From Albibeggiatoa sp964388965 (GTDB lineage Bacteria; Pseudomonadota; Gammaproteobacteria; Beggiatoales; Beggiatoaceae), in contig CAYMCP010000106.1 of assembly GCA_964388965.1 (NCBI GenBank), forward strand, positions 1 through 7,753: 7,753 nt of DNA, in the 5' to 3' direction. Both the position numbers and the translations under genes were made by a program. Positions 1 through 5,422 of the stretch are shown piece after piece. The notes under the pieces were generated by a model. It did no database searches, had not been told where the DNA came from, and saw only the letters and a program-made list of their open reading frames with translations. Within the stretch, counting starts at the first letter, position 1. Each line of letters opens with the position of its first letter.

Positions 1-241
1 CTACGTGCGCATAGTGACGGGCATCTGATTCGTATTCGACGTGTGCCGTCGCAATCGTGATGCCACGCGCTCTTTCTTCAGGCGCATTATCAATTTGGTC
101 ATAAGCTTTAAATTCACCACCATGTTTTTCCGCCATACACTTGGTTAAAGCGGCAGTCAACGTGGTTTTACCATGGTCAACGTGACCAATCGTGCCTACG
201 TTTACGTGCGGTTTACTCCGATCAAATTTCTCTTTGGACAC
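1..241 (-). CDS. tuf: Elongation factor Tu, N-terminal 80 codons (cut by window edge)
   Basis: EF-Tu is the GTPase that delivers aminoacyl-tRNA to the ribosomal A site in the cytoplasm. Translating the minus strand from a GTG at 241-239 gives a protein beginning VSKEKFDRSKPHVNVGTIGH. The P-loop GHVDHGKT is at residues 19-26 and the switch I segment RGITIATAHVEY at about 59-70. The frame is open to the window edge at RHYAHV, where the family continues with DCPGH. The GTG start is supported by a GGGGA Shine-Dalgarno core around 250-254, about 8 nt upstream, and by alignment with the usual EF-Tu N terminus. About four fifths of the protein (normally near 395 aa) lies outside the window. It is the fourth gene of the str operon, 156 bp after fusA. 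Identity is very secure; completeness cannot be judged. Confidence 0.97.
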   Translation of the reverse strand, partial: MSKEKFDRSKPHVNVGTIGHVDHGKTTLTAALTKCMAEKHGGEFKAYDQIDNAPEERARGITIATAHVEYESDARHYAHV

Positions 242-249
242 GCTTTTGT

Positions 250-279
250 TCCCCGTTTCTTTTTGATATTGCTATCAAA
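250..279 (-). promoter_or_regulatory. tuf ribosome binding site with hairpin directly upstream
   Basis: On the minus strand a perfect 7-bp hairpin, TTTGATA / TATCAAA (279-273 and 268-262), closes a GCAA loop, a GNRA-type tetraloop. About 7 nt further on is the GGGGA Shine-Dalgarno sequence (254-250), then the GTG start of tuf at 241. The RBS assignment is firm. The hairpin is seen directly, but a role in stabilising or regulating the tuf message is inference. Confidence 0.6.
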
Positions 280-326
280 GATTAATCCTAAAAAGTTCTT
301 AAAAATATTTATGCTAGCGATGTTTA

Positions 327-370
327 GCGTATAAACTTTAATTTGCTTATGCAAAACAGCTCTTATACGC
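327..370. repeat. Nested inverted repeat in the fusA-tuf spacer
   Basis: Perfect 8-bp arms GCGTATAA (327-334) and TTATACGC (363-370) enclose a second small dyad TTTGC/GCAAA (342-346 and 351-355) with a TTAT loop. Next to it is a direct repeat of CTAATTAA (371-378 and 382-389). The structure lies in the 156-bp non-coding gap between fusA and tuf. Read toward tuf it has no T-run after it, so it is not a canonical terminator. It could be an mRNA processing or stability structure, or part of a tuf promoter region. A weak TTTGCA / 16 nt / TATACG pair overlaps it on the minus strand, too poor to call. Confidence 0.5.
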
Positions 371-397
371 CTAATTAATCGCTAATTAAAAATTCAA

Positions 398-2500
398 TTA
401 TCCTTGATTTTTTTTGATAACTGCTTCGGCAATATTATTTGGTGCTTCGGCATATTTATCAAACTGCATCGTATAACTTGCACGACCTTGTGTTAGTGAA
501 CGCAAATCAGTCGCATAACCAAACATTTCCGACAAAGGTACTTCAGCTCTAATGCTTTTACCGGTTGGGATGTCATCCATACCTTGCAAAATGCCACGAC
601 GACGGTTTAAGTCACCCATGACATCGCCCATATATTCTTCAGGTGTAACAACTTCAACAGCCATGATAGGCTCAAGCAAGACCGCTTTAGCTTTTTTCGC
701 GCCTTCTTTGAAGCCCATAGAACCTGCTAGACGGAATGCGGTTTCACTTGAGTCTACTTCGTGATATGAGCCGTCGTACAAGGTTACTTTTACATCAACG
801 ACTGGATAACCTGCAATTACGCCGTTTTCCATTTGGTCTTTGATGCCCTTGTCTACAGCAGGGATGTACTCTTTCGGTACGACACCACCAACGATTTCAT
901 TGACAAATTCGTAGCCTACACCCGGCTGTTGTGGTTCAATTCGTAACCAAACATGACCGTATTGACCACGACCACCTGATTGGCGTACAAATTTACCTTC
1001 TTGTTCGACTGTTTGTTTAATGGTTTCACGATAAGCGACTTGTGGCGCACCAACGTTAGCTTCTACTTTAAATTCTCGTTTCATACGGTCAACGATAATT
1101 TCAAGGTGTAATTCGCCCATGCCTGAAATAATGGTTTGCCCTGATTCTTCATCAGTGTGCACGCGGAATGACGGGTCTTCTGCTGCCAATTTTGATAAAG
1201 CAATACCCATTTTTTCTTGGTCAGCTTTGGTTTTTGGCTCCACAGCGACTGAGATAACAGGTTCTGGAAATTCCATGCGTTCTAAGATGATCACATTATC
1301 TTTATCGCATAATGTATCACCTGTAGTCACGTCTTTTAAGCCGATTGCTGCGGCAATGTCGCCTGCGCAAACTTCTTTAATTTCTTCACGCGAATTAGAG
1401 TGCATTTGTACGATACGTCCAACCCGTTCACGTTTTTGTTTAACGGAATTATAAATCGCATCGCCAGAACTTAATACGCCTGAGTAAACACGGAAAAAGG
1501 TTAATGTACCAACAAATGGATCAGTCGCAATTTTAAATGCTAATGCAGCAAAAGGCTCGCTATCAGAGGAATGACGTTCTGCCTCAGATTCAGCCGCATC
1601 GTCGAGTACGCCTTTAATGGCTGGTACGTCATTTGGTGCTGGCATGTAATAAATAACTGCATCTAGCATGGCTTGTACCCCTTTGTTTTTAAAGGCAGAA
1701 CCACACAAAGCAGGTACAATTTCATTCGCTAAGGTTTGGACACGAATACCATGACGAATATCTTCTTCAGATAAATCGCCTTCTTCAAGGTATTTTTCCA
1801 TCAATTCTTCTGAAGCTTCGGCGGCTGATTCTAGCATTTTTTCACGCCATTCTTGGCATAAGTCAAGTAGATCATCTGGAATCTCTCTTTCCTCAAAGCT
1901 CATACCTTGAGTTGCGTCGTCCCAGTAGATTGCCTTCATTTTGATGAGATCAACTACACCTTTGAAGTTATCTTCAGCACCGATAGGAATTTGGAGAGGA
2001 ACAGGATTAGAAGCAAGACGCTCTCTGATTTGCTCAACAACTCGTAGAAAGTTTGCGCCTGCTCTATCCATTTTATTAACAAAGGCTAAACGTGGTACAC
2101 CGTATTTATTGGCTTGTCGCCATACTGTTTCTGATTGAGGCTCAACACCACCAACTGCACAGAATACAGCACAAGCACCATCTAATACACGTAACGAGCG
2201 TTCTACTTCAATCGTAAAATCAACGTGCCCCGGCGTGTCGATAATGTTGATGCGATGTTCTTCAAACTGTTGCCCCATGCCGCGCCAGAAGCAAGTTGTA
2301 GCAGCAGAGGTAATAGTAATACCCCGTTCCTGCTCTTGCTCCATCCAGTCCATAGTGGCGGCACCGTCATGCACTTCACCAATTTTGTGTGAGAGACCGG
2401 TATAAAATAAGATGCGCTCGGTCGTAGTCGTTTTACCCGCATCAATATGCGCCATAATGCCGACATTACGGTAGCGTTCAAGAGGTGTTTTACGTGCCAC
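398..2500 (-). CDS. fusA: Elongation factor G (translocase GTPase)
   Basis: EF-G is the cytoplasmic GTPase that drives tRNA-mRNA translocation and, with RRF, ribosome recycling. The 700-aa product has the full family length. GTPase motifs are visible in order: AHIDAGKT (17-24), RGITI in switch I (59-63), DTPGH (88-92), NKMD (142-145) and GSAF (267-270). Domains II to V follow, including the domain IV stretch KFVRQSGGRGQYGHVWL and a canonical C-terminal domain. The start is a GTG at 2500-2498, giving MARKTPLERYRNVGIMAHID, the standard N terminus. A modest AAAGG lies about 9 nt upstream. It is the third gene of the str operon, 67 bp after rpsG and 156 bp before tuf, and ends in TAA. No lesion is seen. 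The sequence looks like canonical EF-G (FusA), not a paralogue or tetracycline-protection protein. Confidence 0.98.
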   Translation of the reverse strand: MARKTPLERYRNVGIMAHIDAGKTTTTERILFYTGLSHKIGEVHDGAATMDWMEQEQERGITITSAATTCFWRGMGQQFEEHRINIIDTPGHVDFTIEVERSLRVLDGACAVFCAVGGVEPQSETVWRQANKYGVPRLAFVNKMDRAGANFLRVVEQIRERLASNPVPLQIPIGAEDNFKGVVDLIKMKAIYWDDATQGMSFEEREIPDDLLDLCQEWREKMLESAAEASEELMEKYLEEGDLSEEDIRHGIRVQTLANEIVPALCGSAFKNKGVQAMLDAVIYYMPAPNDVPAIKGVLDDAAESEAERHSSDSEPFAALAFKIATDPFVGTLTFFRVYSGVLSSGDAIYNSVKQKRERVGRIVQMHSNSREEIKEVCAGDIAAAIGLKDVTTGDTLCDKDNVIILERMEFPEPVISVAVEPKTKADQEKMGIALSKLAAEDPSFRVHTDEESGQTIISGMGELHLEIIVDRMKREFKVEANVGAPQVAYRETIKQTVEQEGKFVRQSGGRGQYGHVWLRIEPQQPGVGYEFVNEIVGGVVPKEYIPAVDKGIKDQMENGVIAGYPVVDVKVTLYDGSYHEVDSSETAFRLAGSMGFKEGAKKAKAVLLEPIMAVEVVTPEEYMGDVMGDLNRRRGILQGMDDIPTGKSIRAEVPLSEMFGYATDLRSLTQGRASYTMQFDKYAEAPNNIAEAVIKKNQG

Positions 2501-2567
2501 GTCTAAAACCTTTATCTATTGTGAAAGAACAGAATAGAAACAATACTAAAAAATTATTAAATCAATA

Positions 2568-3038
2568 TTACCATCTGAAATGTGAGAAGGCTTTATTAGC
2601 TTCCGCCATGCGGTGCACATCTTCACGTTTCTTGATTGCAGTGCCTTTATTTTCAAAAGCATCTAACATTTCGTTAGCCAAACGCACACCCATTGATTTC
2701 TCGTTTCGTTTGCGCGCAGATTCGACTAACCAGCGCATTGCTAATGCTATTCTACGAGCAGGGCGCACTTCAACTGGTACTTGGTATGTTGAACCACCGA
2801 CACGTCGAGATTTAACTTCAACGACAGGTTTCACATTCTCAAGTGCTTTTTCAAAAACTTCTAAGGCATCTTTATCAGATTTTTCGCTGATACGATCAAG
2901 CGCACCATAAACAATACGTTCTGCAACAGCCTTTTTACCGTCAACCATCAAAATGTTAACGAACTTAGCCAATGTTTGATTACCATATTTCGGGTCTGGC
3001 AAGATAGCTCGTTGCGCAATAACTCTTCTTCTTGGCAT
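2568..3038 (-). CDS. rpsG: 30S ribosomal protein S7
   Basis: S7 is a primary 16S rRNA-binding protein that nucleates the 30S head and lies at the E-site/mRNA exit. The 156-aa product has the typical bacterial length. It starts MPRRRVIAQRAILPDPKYGN, carries the NILMVDGKK segment (28-36), the beta-hairpin RRVGGSTYQVPVEV (78-91), VRPARRIALAMRWL (91-104) and ends in AFSHFRW, as expected for the family. The ATG at 3038-3036 is preceded by GAAGAG at 3054-3049, 10 nt away, a slightly long spacing. It begins only 18 nt after the rpsL stop and is followed by fusA after 67 bp. In E. coli S7 represses its own operon by binding a roughly 100-nt rpsL-rpsG spacer. That spacer is absent here. Confidence 0.98.
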   Translation of the reverse strand: MPRRRVIAQRAILPDPKYGNQTLAKFVNILMVDGKKAVAERIVYGALDRISEKSDKDALEVFEKALENVKPVVEVKSRRVGGSTYQVPVEVRPARRIALAMRWLVESARKRNEKSMGVRLANEMLDAFENKGTAIKKREDVHRMAEANKAFSHFRW

Positions 3039-3056
3039 AATTTTTTATCTCTTCGC

Positions 3057-3431
3057 TTATGATTTAGGACGTTTCGCGCCGTATTTAGAACGCCCTTGTC
3101 TTCTTGCATTAACACCAGAAGTATCAAGGCTACCCCGTACCGTATGATAGCGCACACCAGGCAAGTCTTTTACCCGTCCACCACGAATCAATACCACCGA
3201 GTGCTCTTGTAAATTGTGACCTTCACCACCGATGTAGGTAGTCACTTCCATGCCGTTAGTCAAGCGTACACGCGCAACTTTGCGCATCGCTGAGTTTGGT
3301 TTTTTAGGCGTAGTCGTGTAAACACGAGTACAAACACCACGCTTTTGTGGACATGCGTCTAATGCTGGAACACTACTTTTTTGAATCGGTGACTTGCGTG
3401 GTTTACGCACTAATTGGTTAATCGTTGCCAT
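3057..3431 (-). CDS. rpsL: 30S ribosomal protein S12
   Basis: S12 lies at the decoding centre of the 30S subunit and helps control translational accuracy. The 124-aa product starts MATINQLVRKPRKSPIQKSS. It has the conserved TTTPKKPNSAMRKV loop with Lys43/Lys44, and RGGRVKDLPGVRYHTVRG with Lys88 and Asp89. Asp89 is the residue that RimO methylthiolates in E. coli. The unaltered lysines at 43 and 88 match the usual streptomycin-sensitive form; this is inferred from family knowledge. The ATG at 3431-3429 has no good Shine-Dalgarno sequence; only a weak GAAACAG-like stretch precedes it. It is the first gene of the str operon, about 100 bp downstream of a strong promoter, and ends in TAA 18 nt before rpsG. 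Confidence 0.98.
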   Translation of the reverse strand: MATINQLVRKPRKSPIQKSSVPALDACPQKRGVCTRVYTTTPKKPNSAMRKVARVRLTNGMEVTTYIGGEGHNLQEHSVVLIRGGRVKDLPGVRYHTVRGSLDTSGVNARRQGRSKYGAKRPKS

Positions 3432-3478
3432 AATACTGTTTCATTTTTTTTTGACTAAGCGCAGTTATTGAATTCTTT

Positions 3479-3517
3479 ACAAAACAAAACAGGCTAACCA
3501 GTTATTTTTGGTAGCCT
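3479..3517 (-). terminator. Leader hairpin with T-rich run before rpsL (possible attenuator)
   Basis: On the minus strand AGGCTACCA (3517-3509) pairs with TGGTTAGCCT (3500-3491), giving a 9-bp stem with one bulged T and an 8-nt AT-rich loop. It is followed immediately by GTTTTGTTTTG (3490-3480). This is the layout of an intrinsic terminator interrupted by Gs. It begins roughly 10 nt after the predicted str transcription start and ends about 50 nt before the rpsL ATG, so it would act as a leader attenuator or 5' stabilising hairpin, not as an end-of-gene terminator. The structure is seen; the function is inferred. Confidence 0.5.
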
Positions 3518-3533
3518 TGCATGAAAGAGCGGG

Positions 3534-3562
3534 ATTATATTCTGTATATAAAAATAGGTCAA
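3534..3562 (-). promoter_or_regulatory. Sigma70 promoter of the str operon (rpsL-rpsG-fusA-tuf)
   Basis: On the minus strand TTGACC (3562-3557) is separated by exactly 17 nt from a perfect TATAAT (3539-3534). An A-tract, GAAAAAAAT, lies just upstream of the -35 (about 3563-3571) and resembles an UP element. The bases after the -10 are CCCGC, a GC-rich discriminator like those at stringently controlled rRNA and ribosomal protein promoters. Transcription should start near 3526, giving a leader of about 95 nt before rpsL. The core elements are seen. Control by ppGpp/DksA is inference from the discriminator. Confidence 0.85.
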
Positions 3563-3577
3563 GATTTTTTTCAACTA

Positions 3578-3785
3578 TACGCAGGACAATCGCATTAAAA
3601 TTTATACTCGGTCTATTTTTGACAGTCCTAATACTTTTAGTAAGTGGCTTTCATCCCAACCTGCTTTAAGCCACTTGATTTTACTGGATGATTTTTCAAT
3701 TGAGGTACTAAAAATATTACCTACTAACTATCATAACATTTCTTTGTATTTTCAAAAAATATTTTAGTGCGATTGCCCTCGTAAA
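3578..3785. repeat. About 208-bp element bounded by 23-bp imperfect terminal inverted repeats
   Basis: The left end (3578-3601) contains GGACAATCGCATTAAAAT, and the complement of the right end (3784-3761) contains GGGCAATCGCACTAAAAT. Extended outward over the shared TACG, the arms align over about 24 positions with two mismatches and a single 1-nt gap. The interior is AT-rich, has no ORF of any size, and holds a perfect 9-bp hairpin. The element fills nearly all the space between the str -35 box (ends 3562) and the gpmA -10 region (3820). This is the form of a MITE-like non-autonomous element or intergenic palindromic repeat. No clear target-site duplication is visible. Copy number elsewhere in the genome cannot be seen from here. 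Confidence 0.6.
3642..3676. repeat. Perfect 9-bp hairpin inside the inverted-repeat element
   Basis: AAGTGGCTT (3642-3650) and AAGCCACTT (3668-3676) are exact reverse complements separated by 17 nt. On the plus strand the right arm is followed by GATTTTAC, too short a T-run for a confident terminator, and the loop is large. It may be a structural part of the surrounding repeat element or of an RNA made from it. Confidence 0.5.
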
Positions 3786-3819
3786 ATAATTAAGATTGAT
3801 AATTTCCTAACCACTAATT

Positions 3820-3828
3820 TGATATAAT
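3820..3828 (+). promoter_or_regulatory. Extended -10 promoter of gpmA
   Basis: TGATATAAT (3820-3828) is a perfect TATAAT preceded by the TGn extension, which can compensate for a poor -35. No good -35 exists at 16-18 nt; a TTGATA at 3796-3801 lies 21 nt away, too far for normal use. Transcription would start near 3835, about 25 nt before the gpmA ATG. The half-site-like CACTAATT (3812-3819) abuts the promoter. Confidence 0.7.
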
Positions 3829-3859
3829 GGGGAAAATTTATCATTAGCGAGTGAGTTTT

Positions 3860-4606
3860 ATGTATAAAGTCGTCCTAGTTAGACATGGTGAAAGCGTTTG
3901 GAATAAGGAAAATCGTTTCACTGGTTGGAAAGATGTAGATTTGTCTGAAAAAGGTTTGCAGGAAGCAACAGAAGCAGGAGAATTACTTAAAAAAGAAGGT
4001 TTTATATTTGATATTGCTTATACTTCAGTATTAAAACGTGCGATTAGAACGTTGTGGCATATTTTGGATGAAATGGATTTAATGTGGATTCCGGTACAAC
4101 GTGAATGGCGATTGAATGAGCGTCATTATGGTGCATTGCAAGGTTTAAATAAAGCAGAAACGGCTGAAAAACACGGCGAAGAACAAGTTAAATTATGGCG
4201 CAGAAGCTACGATATACCGCCTCCCGCATTAGACAAGTCTGATGAACGTTATCCCGGACATGATCCACGTTATAAAGGGCTGAATGAGGCAGATTTGCCG
4301 TTGTCTGAGTGTTTGAAAGATACTGTTGAGCGTGTATTGCCTTTGTGGCATGAGTCGATTGTGCCTACAATTCAGTCTGGTAGACGGGTTATTATTGCGG
4401 CACATGGTAATAGTTTACGCGCCTTAATTAAATATTTAGATGGTATTGCAGATGACGAAATCGTTGGTTTAAATGTCCCAACAGGTATGCCATTGGTGTA
4501 TGAATTAGACGAAAATATGCAGCCAATTAATCGCTATTATTTGGGTGACGAAGAGGCTGTAAAAGCAGCAATGGCAGCAGTTGCGAATCAGGCTAAAGTT
4601 AAGTAA
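3860..4606 (+). CDS. gpmA: 2,3-bisphosphoglycerate-dependent phosphoglycerate mutase
   Basis: This cytoplasmic enzyme interconverts 3-phosphoglycerate and 2-phosphoglycerate in glycolysis and gluconeogenesis through a phosphohistidine. From the ATG at 3860 the product is 248 aa, close to the 250 aa of E. coli GpmA. It shows the histidine phosphatase signature LVRHGES with catalytic His9, NRFTGWKDVDLSEKG (18-32), SVLKRAIRT (56-64), the acid residue Glu87 in RLNERHYGALQG, and the second catalytic His182 in AHGNSLRALIKYLDG. The tail after NVPTGMPLVYELDE is the normal dPGM ending. An in-frame GTG at 3851 would add three residues (MSF). The ATG is preferred because the purine-rich GCGAGTGAG at 3847-3855 is then the ribosome binding site and MYKVVLVRHGES matches the family start. 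It is divergent from the str operon and has its own promoter. Confidence 0.96.
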   Translation: MYKVVLVRHGESVWNKENRFTGWKDVDLSEKGLQEATEAGELLKKEGFIFDIAYTSVLKRAIRTLWHILDEMDLMWIPVQREWRLNERHYGALQGLNKAETAEKHGEEQVKLWRRSYDIPPPALDKSDERYPGHDPRYKGLNEADLPLSECLKDTVERVLPLWHESIVPTIQSGRRVIIAAHGNSLRALIKYLDGIADDEIVGLNVPTGMPLVYELDENMQPINRYYLGDEEAVKAAMAAVANQAKVK

Positions 4607-4612
4607 TTCGTC

Positions 4613-4639
4613 CTTGTTCTACGCGCTGCGTAGGACAAG
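4613..4639. terminator. 12-bp-stem hairpin between convergent gpmA and pgeF
   Basis: CTTGTTCTACGC (4613-4624) pairs with GCGTAGGACAAG (4628-4639) across a 3-nt loop, with one G-U pair. It begins 6 nt after the gpmA stop and lies 48 nt beyond the pgeF stop. Neither strand has a T-run after the stem, so it is not a classical intrinsic terminator. It may protect 3' ends, help stop both converging transcripts, or be a copy of a genomic palindromic repeat. A smaller dyad, CAGG/CCTG (4655-4665), follows. Confidence 0.45.
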
Positions 4640-4687
4640 CCATTGGTGCGGCGTCAGGTATCCTGTATTTAAAGATAAATAAATTGC

Positions 4688-5422
4688 TTACGCTTCTAAC
4701 CAAATTAAGCTTGCCATTCGTCCCGTTTGACCGTCACGACGATAAGAAAAAAATCGTTCTCGGTCTGTATAGGTACACAATCCACCACCAAAAATTTGAT
4801 TAATACCTTGTGCTTGTAAACGTTGTGTTGCTAATAAATATAAATCTGCATACCAATGTTGTGGACGAGAGGGTTTAAACGCTTTTTCAGCTTGAGGCAA
4901 GTAATCAGTAAATGCTAATCGTACCTCATCGCCTACTTCAAATGCAGCTTGACTAATCGCAGGACCTAACCAAACTAAAAGCTCCTCTGGTTTGGCATTT
5001 AGTTGCTGTATCGTAGATTCCAAAATACCACGCGCTAAACCGCGCCAGCCTGCATGAGCAACGGCGACTTTTGAACCTTGTCGATCACAAAAAAATACAG
5101 GCAAACAATCCGCTGTCATAATTACACACACTTTTCCTACTTGTTCGGTATAAATCGCATCAGCACAAGATGCTAATTCAACAGTTTCAGCCGCAACCGC
5201 TTTTACACCATGTACTTGTTGCAACCAATGTGGTTGTTGAGGTAATTGTAATTGGCTCATTAACAAGGCGCGATTTTTTTCTACTGTTGTCAGATCGTCG
5301 CCGACATGGGTTGCTAAATTAAAACTATCAAACGGCGTTTGACTAAAACCATCTTCGCGCGTTGTAACGTAAGCTTTAACCGTCTTGGGTGCTGACCATT
5401 CAGGAATAATATAATGTCTCAT
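4688..5422 (-). CDS. pgeF: Peptidoglycan editing factor PgeF (YfiH / multicopper polyphenol oxidase-like family)
   Basis: PgeF/YfiH proteins are small metal-binding cytoplasmic proteins. In E. coli the family member prevents mis-incorporation of L-serine in place of L-alanine in peptidoglycan precursors; other members have been reported to act on purine nucleosides or as laccases. The 244-aa product has the normal length. It shows the metal ligands His71 (QQVHG), Cys106 (MTADCLPVFF) and His123 (VAHAGWRGLARG), and the C-terminal signature CTYTDRERFFSYRRDGQTGR (216-235). No signal peptide is seen. The ATG at 5422-5420 overlaps the thiL TGA as ATGA, which suggests translational coupling. It is the last gene of the WD40-thiL-pgeF unit and converges on gpmA. 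The family assignment is secure; the exact substrate in this organism is not shown by sequence. Confidence 0.93.
   Translation of the reverse strand: MRHYIIPEWSAPKTVKAYVTTREDGFSQTPFDSFNLATHVGDDLTTVEKNRALLMSQLQLPQQPHWLQQVHGVKAVAAETVELASCADAIYTEQVGKVCVIMTADCLPVFFCDRQGSKVAVAHAGWRGLARGILESTIQQLNAKPEELLVWLGPAISQAAFEVGDEVRLAFTDYLPQAEKAFKPSRPQHWYADLYLLATQRLQAQGINQIFGGGLCTYTDRERFFSYRRDGQTGRMASLIWLEA

Noticed and set aside
321..332. Exact 12-mer TGTTTAGCGTAT shared between the fusA-tuf spacer and 7550-7561
   Set aside because: A handful of shared 12-mers is expected by chance in a window of this size, and the flanks do not align.
552..2481. Open frames antisense to or out of frame with fusA (for example 552-764, 1119-1454 and 1941-2138 on plus, 2203-2481 on minus)
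   Set aside because: They lie entirely inside the well-supported EF-G gene, have compositionally odd translations and match no family I recognise.
2485..2910. Plus-strand open frame antisense to rpsG
   Set aside because: It is the shadow of S7 in another frame; its translation is rich in Ser/Arg/Thr with no motif.
3619..3624. Perfect -35-like TTGACA on the plus strand inside the inverted-repeat element
   Set aside because: No -10-like sequence occurs 15-19 nt downstream.
3851..3859. GTG start adding three residues to GpmA
   Set aside because: The GTG lies within the purine-rich ribosome binding site that serves the ATG at 3860, and family members start at MYKVVLVRHGES or similar.
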